Shown here one piece after another: positions 11,996 to 23,499 of a stretch of DNA of 64,000 nucleotides (positions are counted from its first letter, which is position 1; each line of letters starts with the position of its first letter). The notes beneath the pieces are model-generated. The model saw nothing but the letters and a program-made list of their open reading frames with translations, was not told the DNA's origin and made no database searches. Made by a program: the position numbers and the translations under genes. The stretch lies in assembly GCF_021869535.1 (NCBI RefSeq), contig NW_026262593.1, positions 71,202,322-71,266,321 of the forward strand. The letters are read 5' to 3'. The stretch is from Mytilus californianus (taxonomy: Eukaryota > Mollusca > Bivalvia > Mytilida > Mytilidae).

Positions 11996-12358
11996 TACTG
12001 TTAATTTCTTGGCTTTTGTAGATTTTGTGGTTTTTTCGTGGACCACGAATAGAAATGTTTAATGTCAAGTATAAATTTTCTATAGACGTTATGTCATTAT
12101 TGCAGACTATGGCAAAACTATGAAGTCAAATTTTCAGGAAAATACATTTTTTTCTCAATCCCCATGCAAATATAAAGAATCCACTGTCAAACTTTTCATG
12201 GATTTTGAGGTTGTACATGAAATGTTCAATTTTAGTATGAATTTTCTGTAGGCTTGTATGCAGACTTTGGTGAAACCATAAAGTCAAATATTCACGAAAA
12301 TACAATTTTTCCTCAATCCATGAAAATTGGTAGAAACAAAAATAAAATTATCCGCAGT
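11996..12358. mobile_element. MITE-like segment with TACTGT/ACAGTA-type ends
   Basis: It begins TACTGTTAATTTCTTGG and ends AAAATTATCCGCAGTA. Inside, two related halves carry GTGGTTTTTTCGTGG, AATGTTCAATTTTAGTATG and ATTCACGAAAATAC, shared with the MITEs at 23276-23484 and 62559-62769. Confidence 0.5.
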
Positions 12359-12965
12359 ACATTTTAGGTTTTATGTAGAGATATGTGGGATAAAACATGT
12401 CAGATGGACAGCAACCCAAAGATAAGATAAAACAAAAATACAAAACTTCTTGGATGTCATTTTGGAGAGCATTTGTTGTTATTTTTGACGAAATAGTTGT
12501 ACAAAAATAAATTTTGACTTCCTGGAATGCTTAATTACTCCTGAATTCATTAAAAAAAATCTTAATCAATGTTTTCCAAATTTTTCAAAGTGAATATCTT
12601 ATAGAAATGTTGACCTTTTATCCATTAACTTTTATACCACTTTAACAGTTGATTTTAAACATTTGCAAGGTTTCAAGTTGACTAATTTTGTACACTGTTA
12701 ATTTTAACTCCAATTGATTCAACCCCACCACCAGAAAACATACACTAACTGCTTCCCATCTCTCAATTCTTTTTAACATTTATTTGTCGATGACCATATA
12801 TATTTTTTTGGCTGTTATGCAACACTGACATTTCTAGTAACAGGAATTGCTACCTATTTTTTCCTGTTTGTGTAGTCTTAAAAATAAAATATGGAACACC
12901 ACTGGGACCCTATGGAAAATGTATTACGAATAATTGCGCTCTTGTAACCTAAAAATTGGTTAGAT

Positions 12966-13040
12966 TTAGGCATCTACAACATCTGGGTAAAGGGGAGAGA
13001 ACTTGTCAGGCAGCTTTTCATCAAAACATTGAAGCTTTAT
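12966..13040 (-). CDS. Possible short terminal exon, - strand
   Basis: The - strand acceptor TTGTTTTTAAG is followed by 24 codons and TAA. The peptide contains LQCFDEKLPDKFSPLYPDVV, protein-like in an AT-rich region. A second short frame ending in a stop lies just upstream (13173-13242, with DIQDDRASKILWHLANS). Both may be exon remnants; no family is recognised. Confidence 0.22.
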   Translation of the reverse strand: MKLQCFDEKLPDKFSPLYPDVVDA

Positions 13041-13553
13041 CTTAAAAACAATATTATTGCAACAATTTGATGGATGTGAAATAAAATTGAGTCACTGTAA
13101 CCTAGTCAGGTGATTATCAAGATATATACAGAAGTTAGATGTAGATAATATCATGTTTTTACAGAATTTTATCTATGAATTTGCCAGGTGCCACAATATT
13201 TTGCTAGCACGATCGTCTTGTATATCATACTTAAATTTCTTACTTAAGTAAATATTGTAAAAAGTATTTGCATAGCTGCCGAAAAAAAAAAAAAATCTGA
13301 CAGTAAGAATGAAGATGAGCCCATTATGTGGAGAGATTTGATAAAATTGTTTCACATCAAGGATTTACAAAAACAAATTCTGTAAGTTTTATTTAGTTTA
13401 TTCTTAAGATCATCTGATTTTGGGTGTTCATAATCGACTACATTAATCAGCTAAGGGTGATCAGATGAATACAGCTGACATCAAATTTGTTTTTCCGTTG
13501 ATTGTTTTGTCCATAAATTAGGCCATAAGTTTTCTCTTTGAATTGTTTTACTG

Positions 13554-13885
13554 TTGCATTTTGTAATGTCTGGGCCTATCTTAGCTTGTAAGGCAGTATT
13601 GGTTTTGTCTGGGCCTATCATAGCTTGTTATGCAGTATTAGTTTTGTCTGGGCCTATCATAGCTTGTTACGCAGTGTTGGTTTTGTCTGGGCTTATCATA
13701 GCTTGTTACGCAGTGTTGTTGGTTTTGTCTGGGCCTATCATAGCTTGTTACGCAGTGTTGGTTTTGTCTGGGCCTATCATAGCTTGTTACGCAGTGTTGG
13801 TTTTGTCTGGGCCTATCATAGCTTGTTACGCAGTGTTGGTTTTGTCTGGGCCTATCATAGCTTGTTACGCAGTGTTGGTTGTGCT
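13554..13885 (+). repeat. 39-bp minisatellite, about eight copies
   Basis: The unit reads GGTTTTGTCTGGGCCTATCA then TAGCTTGTTACGCAGTGTT. The first copies are slightly diverged, the last ones almost identical, and one unit is 3 bp longer. Because 39 is a multiple of 3, overlapping frames stay open (VLSGPIIACYAVL on +). These frames follow from the array and are not evidence of a gene. It abuts a copy of the GTCTCATTGGC repeat. Confidence 0.9.
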
Positions 13886-14225
13886 CATTGCTAATTTCTA
13901 TGTCATTTGGTCTCTGGTTGATAGTTAATTGTCTCATTGGCTTGAATCATACCTGGCCTTGTGGTCATAAAAGTTTCCAGCACGATTATCGTACTCAGAC
14001 TCAGAAATCAACCAATCAAAATACTGGATTTGGTGTTTCGAAGACCCAGATCTTTTTATTTTTATATTAGCTGATTTGAACAAATTTATACATATTTGCT
14101 AATTTATGATTCATTGTTGAAGGCCATATGGTGACCTATAGTTGTTAATTTCTGTATCATTTGGTCTCTTGTGGAGAGTTGTCTCATTGGCAATCATACC
14201 ACATCTTCTTATTTTTATATATAAC
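13866..14225 (-). repeat. Two copies of the CCAATGAGACAA repeat family
   Basis: Copies at about 13866-13955 (GTCATTTGGTCTCTGG, GTCTCATTGGCTTGAATCAT) and 14105-14222 (GGCCATATGGTGACCTATAG, TTGGCAATCATACCACATCT) share the family seen at 40858-41065. Confidence 0.75.
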
Positions 14226-16050
14226 AAAACTGAATAGTATATTATATTTATTTACAATTTTACCATTACAAAGCAAGTCCCCTGAGCCTCATTAACTTTC
14301 CAAAAATTTTGAAACAAAACATTAAAAGTCTAGACTTATTCTGCATGTACACCTGGCAGATTTTTAATGTAAAATTAGGATATTAAAATTTCCTGCAAAA
14401 AATGTGAGATGATAATGAATAGTTAAGAAGGCATGTGCACTCTTCTTATAAATTGTGGAAAGAGAGCCCTCCCTTTCCATCCCCTCCCCACAAGTTTGTC
14501 CTGCATGGAATCATCCAAGAAATGAATGAACAACACAAACTCATGTAGGACGAGGATGAACCAAAATTCTATTATTTCTGCAATAATATAACAAAGAATT
14601 TTATTTTTGATTTGAATTATGATACACCAATAGTAAAGAGGAGTTGAGTCATAGCTGTTTACTATCTGGAAGATCTTTATATCATTTTAAATCTATCTGG
14701 CTAACAATATCCCCTTGTAAATCTTTTTTCCTCTCATTAATTATGGAATTTAAAAGTTTGCAAACCACATGTTGGGAAGACTTATGTTTTCATTTGTATA
14801 TTCCTTCAATTTTCTGTTTGAACATTTTATATTTTAATGATGCAAATCCCCCCTTTTCAAAATAAAAAAAAGCAATTGATATGTTGGGCTTCCATAACTG
14901 AATCACAACCCTTAATAACCTGATTATTGTCTTTCACAGTGGCGGTTCCAGAGAAATTTTCATAAGAGTCAGGCCCACTGACTGCCTTAGATGGGGGGGG
15001 GGGGCTCCAGTCATGCTTCAGTGATTCCCTAAATAATCAACCAATTTTTTCTGATCGAGCTATATAAGCTCTAAAGGCATGATTTTACAGAACCTGTGTA
15101 AGATTTTTCTCCCAAGATTGAATACAAGTAACTGGAGTGGAGAAGACATCTGTTCACAGACAAAATTATTCAGAGAAGTTATGGTTTAATAATCTCAAAT
15201 TATGGCAAATTATCCAGAATTTTTATAATCAACAGGTGAAGACATCTTTGTTTACTAATTAACTCCTAGATAAAAATGTTGGCAGTTAGGTATGTAAATA
15301 AAACATCTAAAAATAATCTGACTGTTTTATTAACCTGTCTCTATCATACCCTCTTATCTGTTTCTATAAATAAGTTGTACATTTCTTAATTATGAGAAGT
15401 TTACACCAACATCAATCAGTCAATGTTCATTTCATGTTTGCCAGCATTTTTCTCTAACATGGAGAGGTAAGGGTTGAATGACTGATGAATTACATACTCA
15501 TATTCACAATGAATTAACTGCAGATTGAAATAAACAATTAATTTCCCCATAGGTGACAATGATAGCCTTTTTCGAGATACAAACTTTAGAATGTTGATTT
15601 TTTTAACGAAACCTTGCTAGAATTAAAGAAAAATTAATCGGACAGTATTTTTTGGTAAAAAAAATATAGGCTCCCGTTGCTTTTCTTTAAACGTAAACTG
15701 TACTTATCTCCCATGCCTATCAATTTTGCACTTAAAGATATGTGTCTCATCCTAGCGTTGAAAAGACATCTCAGTTCTGTTAGGGCTAAGGAAAATAATT
15801 TATTTAGCCTTTGGTATAATGCAGAATGCACAAAGTCTCTAATAATTAAAAATAACGGACGCACATATCGACCAATCAGGATTAGCCATACTCTTAATTC
15901 TGAATACCATGTTATCGTCATAAAATGGCTGCGCCCATAAAATCTAATAGTTTATTGTAACCTGTAGTAATATCTTTTTGTTATAAATAATGATGTGGGT
16001 TAATACGTCAATGATACAGCAACCCAATGACTCAAATAACTTATTGTGAA
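14226..16050. other. No gene; AT-rich, with one promoter-like spot
   Basis: A G-run element fragment lies near 14940-15005. Around 15840-15945 the sequence becomes less AT-rich, with GACCAATCAGG (CCAAT box) followed about 55 bp later by AAAATGGCTGCGCCC, which resembles a YY1 site or first-exon start. The short frames here (15634-15940) carry no domain I recognise. Confidence 0.35.
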
Positions 16051-16064
16051 AGTACTTTTATTCG

Positions 16065-16170
16065 TGAGGTTTGAGTTGGAATCCTGCTTCCTCCACCAAT
16101 AAAAACTGACTGCCACAAAATAGCACAATAGTGTTGAAAGTGGTGTTAAACACCAAATAATCAATCAATC
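16065..16170 (+). repeat. 3' fragment of the tRNA-derived SINE
   Basis: Contains TTCCTCCACCAATAAAAACT, GTGTTGAAAGTGGTGTTAAA and the tail AATCAATCAATC. Confidence 0.75.
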
Positions 16171-16199
16171 ATGTCTACCATGGTATAAGGTGAAATTGC

Positions 16200-16400
16200 T
16201 GAAAGACCTCCACCTAATTTATTGTAAATTCAGAAGTTTTTGTGAAATTGCAATGGATAGGTTTATCAAATATAAAACTCACATTTTTATTGTGATAGCA
16301 TTATTTCTTGAAATCGCAATATTTATCTTTGTATTTCTGTTGATCTTGCGAACAATCGCAATAATAAATGCACACAAAAAATTTCTGAAATTATTACGGT
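16200..16400. mobile_element. Degenerate TA-type MITE
   Basis: TTGTAAATTCAGAAGTTTTT on the left and AAATTTCTGAAATTATTACG on the right are decayed versions of the ends of the MITEs at 34342-34547 and 46680-46860. GCGAACAATCGCAATAATA lies inside. Confidence 0.5.
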
Positions 16401-16631
16401 TTTGAAATACCTTATTTTGCATTAAACAAAATAACTTGGTGTGAATTAGATACACCCAATCTAGCTAACACCCTCATGGATATAATGTACATGCATCTCA
16501 TGCCTACACTGCTTATAGTTATATTGCCATGAATGACTATACAAATAATAAATAAAAAGGGCATGTATATAGATAAATAATAATAAAAGGAAATGTATAA
16601 GTTAGTCATCTGAAACAGCAACCCAACAATC

Positions 16632-16752
16632 TTTGATCCACCCAAGATGTATGATCATATGCAGAAACCAAACAATTAGCTGTTACTATGACCCACCCAA
16701 GATATATGATCATAGACAGAAACCCAACAATTAGCTTTTTCTATGATCCACC
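16632..16752. repeat. 55-bp tandem doublet
   Basis: GATCCACCCAAGATGTATGA and GACCCACCCAAGATATATGA start 55 bp apart; a third start, GATCCACC, lies 55 bp later. Confidence 0.7.
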
Positions 16753-17024
16753 TATGACACTTGAACAGTTTCACATTTTGAACTAACTGATAGTTTCCTG
16801 CACCCATCCTATATAAACCAGTTACATACTTAAAAGTATAAATATTAAAGAATTTTAAGTAGGTTATAATCATAATAAATAACACTCATTCATGTATGAT
16901 AGTAAGTAGTTTATGTATCTATATAAGGATTTATGTTATAATGAACTAGTAAGTAAATTTTATTTTTGTATTTTCATTTAATATTTATTAAAAAAAACTT
17001 CTTGTCTGCTTAATTTATTAAGGC

Positions 17025-17405
17025 CTTTTTATTTTCCCGCTCATCAATCTTTATGTGGTATTCATTCCAAACGAAGTCTGCTTAATTAGGGCCTTTTTGT
17101 TTTCTTGCTTATTGTTCTTTATGTGGTATTCATTCCAAACTAACTCTGCTTAATTAGGGCCTTTTTGTTTTCTTGCTTATTATTCTTTTTGTGGTCTTCA
17201 GTCCAAACGAAGTCTGCTTAATTAGGGCCTTTTTTGTTTTCTTGCTTATTCTTCTTTTTGTGGTCTTCAGTCCAAACGAAGTCTGCTTAATTAGGGCCTT
17301 TTTGTTTTCTTGCTTATTCTTCTTTTTGTGGTCTTCAGTCCAAACGAAGTCTGCTTAATTAGGGCCTTTTTGTTTTCCTGCTTATCATTCTTTATGTGGT
17401 CTTCA
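17025..17405. repeat. 68-bp tandem array, about six copies
   Basis: The unit contains AAACGAAGTCTGCTTAATTA, GGGCCTTTTTGTTTTC and TTGTGGTCTTCAGTCC. CTTAATTAGGG recurs at steps of 68, 68, 69 and 68 bp. The + frame at 17173-17358 is a by-product. Confidence 0.88.
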
Positions 17406-18000
17406 CAAATTTAGGTTTTGTGTGTGCACACCCTATTACTGGCTATAGGAACAGCTGATGTAATTATACACAGATTGAATTCTTCTGTTTATGATTGCGA
17501 AATCTATTGTATGGCATGGCAGACAACAATCTGCTGCACAAGATAGCAAAAAGAATTTTTTTTAAGGGCAATCAGGAACACAGATCTAATTGTATCTGCC
17601 ATAGTGATATACAAAGTTACATCAGTTACTTTAGGGTGTGGTAGATGAAAAATGTATGACCAATTTTCTCAGAATTAGTTTTGGGGACTCATGTTATTAT
17701 ATGAACATCATCATTCAGCCCAACATAGTGGTATGCAGTTTAAGAAATTGTTGATGTAAAATTTTGCGTACATGTTCATTTTTGATAATTTTATGGTAAC
17801 AGTCATCTGGAACCAAATTTATGGATTGTATATGAAGAGAGAATACATAGTTTTACTTTTGATAGATAATTGATCCTTGTTTGGAATTTTTATCCATTTC
17901 ATATTAACTCTAAAGAGTTGACTAGGGGATAGAAATATAATCACCTATACTTCTCTGGTCCATCAGTAAGACTCTAGCTGAGGGGAATCCAATTGGTTGG

Positions 18001-18237
18001 GGCCTCTGTGGTCTAAGTAGTTCAACAGTTGTATCATTTAAGCCTGCCAACACTAAGGTTGTTAGTTCAAACCTTGCTCGTGGCAGGTGTGATCGACTCC
18101 ACCCTTAAATGACTAGGATTGTCAGTTTTCCTGCTAAAGGTCAGTGGCACGTCACGCTTCGTCAAGCATTTAAAACTGACCTCCATGATATGGTCAATAG
18201 TGCCTGAAAGAGGTGTTAAACACCAAAAATCAATCAA
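18001..18237 (+). mobile_element. tRNA-derived SINE
   Basis: The 5' part GGCCTCTGTGGTCTAAGTAG and GGTTGTTAGTTCAAACCTTG correspond to the A and B boxes; the tail is CAATCAATC. Flanking duplications TCCAATTGGTTG (17988-17999) and TCCATTTGGTTG (18238-18249) differ at one base. Confidence 0.88.
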
Positions 18238-18249
18238 TCCATTTGGTTG

Positions 18250-20420
18250 AGCTCTACCCAAGCCTTGTCTAAATGGGGACGTTAACTCTGTTAGTTATTT
18301 CTATTTTTGGAAGGTTGCTGTCTCATTGACTTATATTTTATTCCTATTAAATCTGATTCCTAATTTCAGTATAAGAATCATAGCAATTACTCATTGGGGG
18401 TCTGTAGGAGGCCAATTTCAGGCAAATATCTGCTGCACCCCAACTATCATCTTTAAATGCCTTCCCTAAATGATTCTTTAATCTAGATCAAATCAAAACT
18501 GCAGAGCCCTTCTTATTGACCTATTTTACTTTTAATTTTTCCAGTCTTGTTATGAGATATTTGCCACTGGTCATTAAACTAAATGTAAAATAAATTGTAG
18601 TTTTCCATGGAATTTATTTGTGCATATTTTATCAACAGCTGCAAAACATCCTTGTTAGAAGTTTTTTTTTTCTGAGTGAGTACACCAAATTGAAATGTAT
18701 TGATATACATATGTAGAATTTTTGCCTTCAGGTTTAAAATTCTTTTTTTAAATTGATGAGCATCTTTCAATTCCTTTGATCTGAGAAAATCATGACTTTT
18801 CTTGATAAATTTAACTTCTCTAAAGACTTCCAAGGTTAAAAAAATTTTTTTTTACATACATAATTTATTTAACATGTAAAACATACAAGATGACATTTTT
18901 ATTTTTGAAACAGATTTTACAATGTAAATATTTTCAAAAAATAATGATACTAATATAGTATGTAAATATAAAAATTATTTATATCGCATATATACTTTAA
19001 CGAGATGATTTCTTTTTCATTAATATTACTTCATCATGAAAATGTGTGCACACTTTATAAGGGTCAATAAATTTAAAAAATGAAATCGTTCAAAGTTTAC
19101 ACTCGGCTAGAAACGAGAAATGAATTGGTGATTCATGTAAGAGTTTTGTAAAATCAGTGCAATTCTTTAAGATGAGATAAAAATTAGAACCCATTAGATG
19201 TTAACGATTCCATGATTATAGATTTCAAAGCTTCAGATTAGATGTCTATATCAGAAAGGTAAGAGACTTTGAGGTGAAATTAACATCTGCAATTTACATA
19301 CTTAAATTGTCGATTACATTTTTAAATGATGGGTATCAGAATCGAAGCTGATTACAGGTATTTAATCCTTACGATTTAAGAGATACTAATAATATATAAG
19401 AAATTTAATTCAAGTTTGTTTTTCGATGGATACAAAGATGGCTAAGATATTGACATTTCAGATTTTTATCTTGGCTTAAGAAATTAATTTGGGAATTGAA
19501 TATGTATGATTACTGATCATCTTGGAATCAAAGTAATAAAGTGTAAGATATCAGGTGCATTATATTGGAAATGTATTTCTTGAATGTTCTGTTACCTTAA
19601 AGGAAGAGTGTCAAAATGGAAGTGGGATACATGTACTTGAGTGCGTCAAATGTATCAGAAGTTCAGTGCACTGAGGAAGTGTAAAACATCATGAGCTTCA
19701 TTTTGGAAGTGTTTTTCTTGAGTGATACATTACCTTAAAGGAAGAAAGTCAGAGTCTAAGTTGGATGCATGTACTTGAGCATGAAATGTATCGGAAATTC
19801 ATTTCACTGAGGAATTGATTTTTAGTGAAGACGTACTTGGAAGAATCAACATTGTACACAGATATTATAGCTTTTACATTGGGATGAGCCTTAAATATCA
19901 GATATTAAATCAGATGTTTATTGAGAGCTAACCTTAGATTGGAATACTGATGTAGTCACATTGCAGATTTAAATTTGAGGAAAATTTATGGGATACAAAA
20001 TCCACCTCGGAAGTCAATCCTTGAAATTGTAATTATATGATATTTTGTTTAACATAATTGAAGTGATTTTCCAGATGGCATAAGAATCATATTTCTACAA
20101 GGACATCTAAATATTTAGTTATATATATGCTCTGTATCTTCTGGATTTAAAACTTCGGATTTCCTATTCAAATGTTTAATTCTTTCCTGGGAACGGTTAA
20201 TTGGATAATTATTTTAGCTTGTGTAATCATTGAATCGGGGAATTGCATACTAAATAAGTGATTAGTGATTAGTGTATACAGATATCAGGACATGTATTCA
20301 TGCATTGAAATATATCGGAAATCTAGGCGGATATCAAAATCAATGTTGGACAGAGATATTTTGGAATCATTTACTTTCGTGGATACTAATTTTCTTGGAT
20401 TGAGGGAAAATTTTACATTT
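18250..20420. other. No gene seen; AT-rich
   Basis: There is a weak duplication around 19560-19800 (TTGAATGTTCTGTTACCTTA/TTGAGTGATACATTACCTTA, then AAAGGAAGA.AGTC). The 84-codon - strand frame at 18579-18833 is Lys-rich without a domain. Confidence 0.4.
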
Positions 20421-20424
20421 TTAT

Positions 20425-20715
20425 GCCCCACCTACAATAGTAGTAGGGGCATTATGTTTCTGGTCTGTGCGTCCTTTCGTTCGTTTGTCTGTTCGTCCGT
20501 CCATCCGTATGTCCCGTTTCAGGTTAAAGTTTTTGGTCAAGGTTAGTTTTTGATGAAGTTGAAGTCCAATCAACTTGAAACATAGTACATATGTTCCCTA
20601 TGATATGATCTTTCTAATTTTAATGCCAAATTAGAGTATTGACCCCAATTTCACGGTCCACTGAACATAGAAAATGATAGTGCGAGTGGGCCATCTGTGT
20701 ACTCTGGACACATTC
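20425..20715 (+). repeat. Dispersed element with GTAGGGGCATT start
   Basis: Begins CCCCACCTACAATAGTAGTA with GGGGCATTATG (a short hairpin), continues through pyrimidine-rich GTCCGTCCATCCGT and ends TGGACACATTCTTG. Decayed copies lie at 3178-3440 and, with other head sequences, at 21050-21240, 26885-27045 and 50725-50975. Confidence 0.65.
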
Positions 20716-20729
20716 TTGTTTTTTTTTTG

Positions 20730-20872
20730 TATTTTCATAGATATTAGATTTCGTGGCTTTTTCAAATCTACTTACAAGTTTATAGAAAATTTGAATATTT
20801 AGATTCGTGGTTTAACCTTTACCCATGAAATACACAAAAATTGGTATTCCACGAATAATGATTAATCCACAG
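20730..20872. mobile_element. Partial TA-type MITE
   Basis: The right end ACGAATAATG..AATCCACAGTA and the internal GATTTCGTGGCTTTTTC match the MITE at 23276-23484; the left end is lost. Confidence 0.55.
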
Positions 20873-20879
20873 TAGTTAA

Positions 20880-21370
20880 ATTTTTCTCCCCCGCATAACG
20901 CGTTGCGGGGGACATGGAAATACTGGGCGTCCGTCCAGTCTTGTCAGCGCTCTCACAGGAACAATTCTTGCCAGATTTTTATAAAACTTATACTATAGGT
21001 TAATATCAGCAATATCTCGGACAAGTCATATAATGGTGGACGATCGACTTTTTTTATGCCCCCGCCGTAGCGGAGGGAGCATTAAGTTATACCCTTGTAC
21101 ATCTGTACGTCCCAAAATTGGTTTCCGTTCTCTAACTTTAGTTTGCCTCAACCAAATGTTATGAAACTTATACACAATGCTTATTATTTAAAGAGTTATG
21201 CCCCTTGGAAATATTAAATTTATGGAAAATGGCCTTGTTAGTGCTCTCAACTCTTGCCCACTAATGGACAGTCCACTCTTGCCCACTATTGACAGTCCAC
21301 TCAAGCCCCCTATCGACAGTACACTCTTGCCTTTTATGGACAGTACCGTTTGCCCGTTTGAAATTAATCA
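20880..21370 (+). repeat. Two adjacent CCCCGC-hairpin dispersed elements
   Basis: One starts CCCCCGCATAACGCGTTGCG then GGGGGACATGG near 20887; the next, near 21050, starts TATGCCCCCGCCGTAGCGGA then GGGAGCATTAAG. Both continue with GTCC/CTGT-rich sequence and a conserved TATGAAACTTATACACAATG. A short CCACTCTTGCCCACTATTGA repeat sits at 21255-21350. Confidence 0.6.
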
Positions 21371-22198
21371 AATTAATTAAATATTGAATAGAAAATCTTT
21401 ACATGATGTGTAATCCAACAGTTTGCCACAGGGAACTATCTAGAAGATTTGCCCATACTTTGACCTTTCCCACCTTGAGGGGGTGTAAATGAAACAATCC
21501 TTCCTAGCTGTAGTATATCCTGCAATTGATTGCTATGGGATTTAACATGAGATTTATCAACTAAATCTTAAATAACCATTTTCAAAAAGCACAGACATTA
21601 GACTTTTAGAGGTTTTACCAGTATATTTGTGGAATCTAAGAGAAAATAATCACCTGTTTTCATTTCCTGTCTTAAAAGTTACCAGATCAAGTCAGGATGC
21701 TATACAGGTACCAGATCATTAAGATTGTAAAATAAATGTATCTTTTCTTGGGAAGTTCATCCAGTATGGAATGAATAGTGAGGATTTCCATACTTAATAA
21801 TTCACTTCGTTGCTTTATAAGTGCGTCAGAGTTCAATAATGTATGTAAATACTTAATTTAGATTGTAAGTACATTATATATATATATATATGTCCATTTT
21901 GTTACATCTGGTGATCCGTTTATTTGGCAATCGCCAATGGCAGTCAGCAGGGTTTAAGAACATCCGTTGTTCGACCTGCTAGTCAAATGCGTTTTGTTAA
22001 AATATACTAATTCCCTTTTTTGGTCTTTTTGAAAATGTTGTTTGTGCTGTATTTAGACCCCTCTACCAAGAAATTTGTTTTGCATGCACACATATAAAAA
22101 TTGGGGTATTTATCCTACACAATCATAGGTTTGAACGTTGTTTTCAATTTAGACTTGTATAAATATACTAGTATATACAAACATAAGATATTGATTCT

Positions 22199-22200
<2 letters not shown>
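21371..22200. other. No gene seen
   Basis: AT-rich with a (TA)n tract near 21875-21892; nothing else stands out. Confidence 0.4.

Positions 22201-22252
<52 letters not shown>
22201..22252 (+). repeat. (GA)26 microsatellite
   Basis: An unbroken GA repeat of 52 bp, directly before the AATC-tail end of the SINE at 22267-22547. Confidence 0.95.
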
Positions 22253-22255
<3 letters not shown>

Positions 22256-22266
22256 GAGAAAAAAAA

Positions 22267-22547
22267 TTGATTGATTAATTGATTGATTGGTGTTTAACGC
22301 CACTTTCAGCACTATTTCGTGGCGGTCAGTTTTATTGTTGGAGGAAGCTGGATTTTCCCTGGAGATAACAAACGTCCTACGGTAGGAAAACTGACAATCC
22401 TAGTCAATTAAGATTGGAGTCTAGTGCACCTGCCCTGTGTGGGGTTTCCAACTCACAACCTTAGTGTTGGCAGGCTAGTGATGCAGTAGTTCAACTACTT
22501 TTCTCTTGATAAAATTTGACTACTTAGACCACGCCTACCAAGCCCCA
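22267..22547 (-). mobile_element. tRNA-derived SINE
   Basis: In reverse orientation: tail (TTGATTGATTAATTGATTGA), GTTTAACGCCACTTTCAGCA, CCTAGTCAATTAAGATTGGA, and the tRNA-like head ending AAGCCCC. Target duplications are not clear. Confidence 0.82.
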
Positions 22548-23200
22548 ACTAAAAAAGACATACAAAGGCTAATAGTTTTACTAGTATGGAAGATTCAGTG
22601 TTGGGCAATGTGGATCTAGGGGGCCCCTGAATGGGCTATGACCCACTTTATGGCATTGTGGTGTTTTATTACAATTTCTGAATTTTGACTGTCTGCAGGC
22701 TTCCTTTATTATTCATGCAGTGTGTACTTCTGAAACTCAAGGAAACTTTTGCAACTAAGATTAGAATTAGCTACAATTTACATACTTTAAAACAACAGCT
22801 ATACCATTCTGGGATGATTCACAGTTGAATACACGAGTCAGTGGTCGAGTATTTATATTTTATAAATATTTAAAATGTAGAAAGTCTTATAACAACAATT
22901 AACACTTTTAAGGACTGCTGCAGAAAATTTATTTATCTACATGTTTTGGTGCCAAGGGCACCGTCATCAGAATCATAACGACCCTGCATACCTGATGTAT
23001 CCCTTTCAGGGACTCTACCATACTACAGATTTACCAGACGTTGGTTCACTTTAGCTTTCGCTTGTAATTTATTAATATTTAGGTTCAGATCCTGAAACTT
23101 TGAAAAAAAAAGATGGGGTCGGGATGGAAAGATTTAGGTTTCTATAAGGTGTTTCTACCTAGAAAAGGGAGATAACCGTCTAATGTTCACTTATTATCAT
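22548..23200. other. No gene; short unassigned stretch
   Basis: It contains GTGCCAAGGGCACCGTCATC (an inverted repeat with TGCCAAGGGCA) near 22950 and a GGGAGATAAC motif at 23167-23176. No coding signal. Confidence 0.35.
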
Positions 23201-23275
23201 ATGTTCAAAAATTTAATAGAGATTGAGCGACCCAACCCAAGAAATCCAAAGAATCCAGAGTGCCAATTTTATATA

Positions 23276-23484
23276 CTGTGAATTCACTTATTTTCGTGGG
23301 TACCAATTTTAGTGGATTGCGGAAAACTTGGCTTTTCATGGATATGTGATTTCGTGGTTCTGTGCCAAATTCTGCATACAACCTTATAGAAATTTGTATT
23401 TCGTTGAACATTTAAATTCGTGGTTCACCTGTACCCACGAAACCCACGAAAATTGGTATCCAACGAATAATAATGAATCCACAG
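23276..23484. mobile_element. TA-flanked mariner-like MITE
   Basis: 209 bp with ends CTGTGAATTCACTTATTTTC and GAATAATAATGAATCCACAG, flanked by TA. Inside, TTTCGTGGTTCTG and ACCCACGAAACCCACGAAAA form further inverted matches. The two small frames over it (23205 -, 23328 +) are by-products. Confidence 0.82.
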
Positions 23485-23499
23485 TATTATATATCGAGA

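Noticed and set aside
13554..13937. Frames of 89-124 codons as a repeat protein
   Set aside because: They exist only because a 39-bp minisatellite lacks stops; both strands are open, and no flanking coding sequence supports a gene.
15634..15940. Overlapping 95- and 87-codon frames on opposite strands
   Set aside because: Mutual overlap, no recognisable domain and no splice context; kept only as an unassigned stretch with a promoter-like spot.
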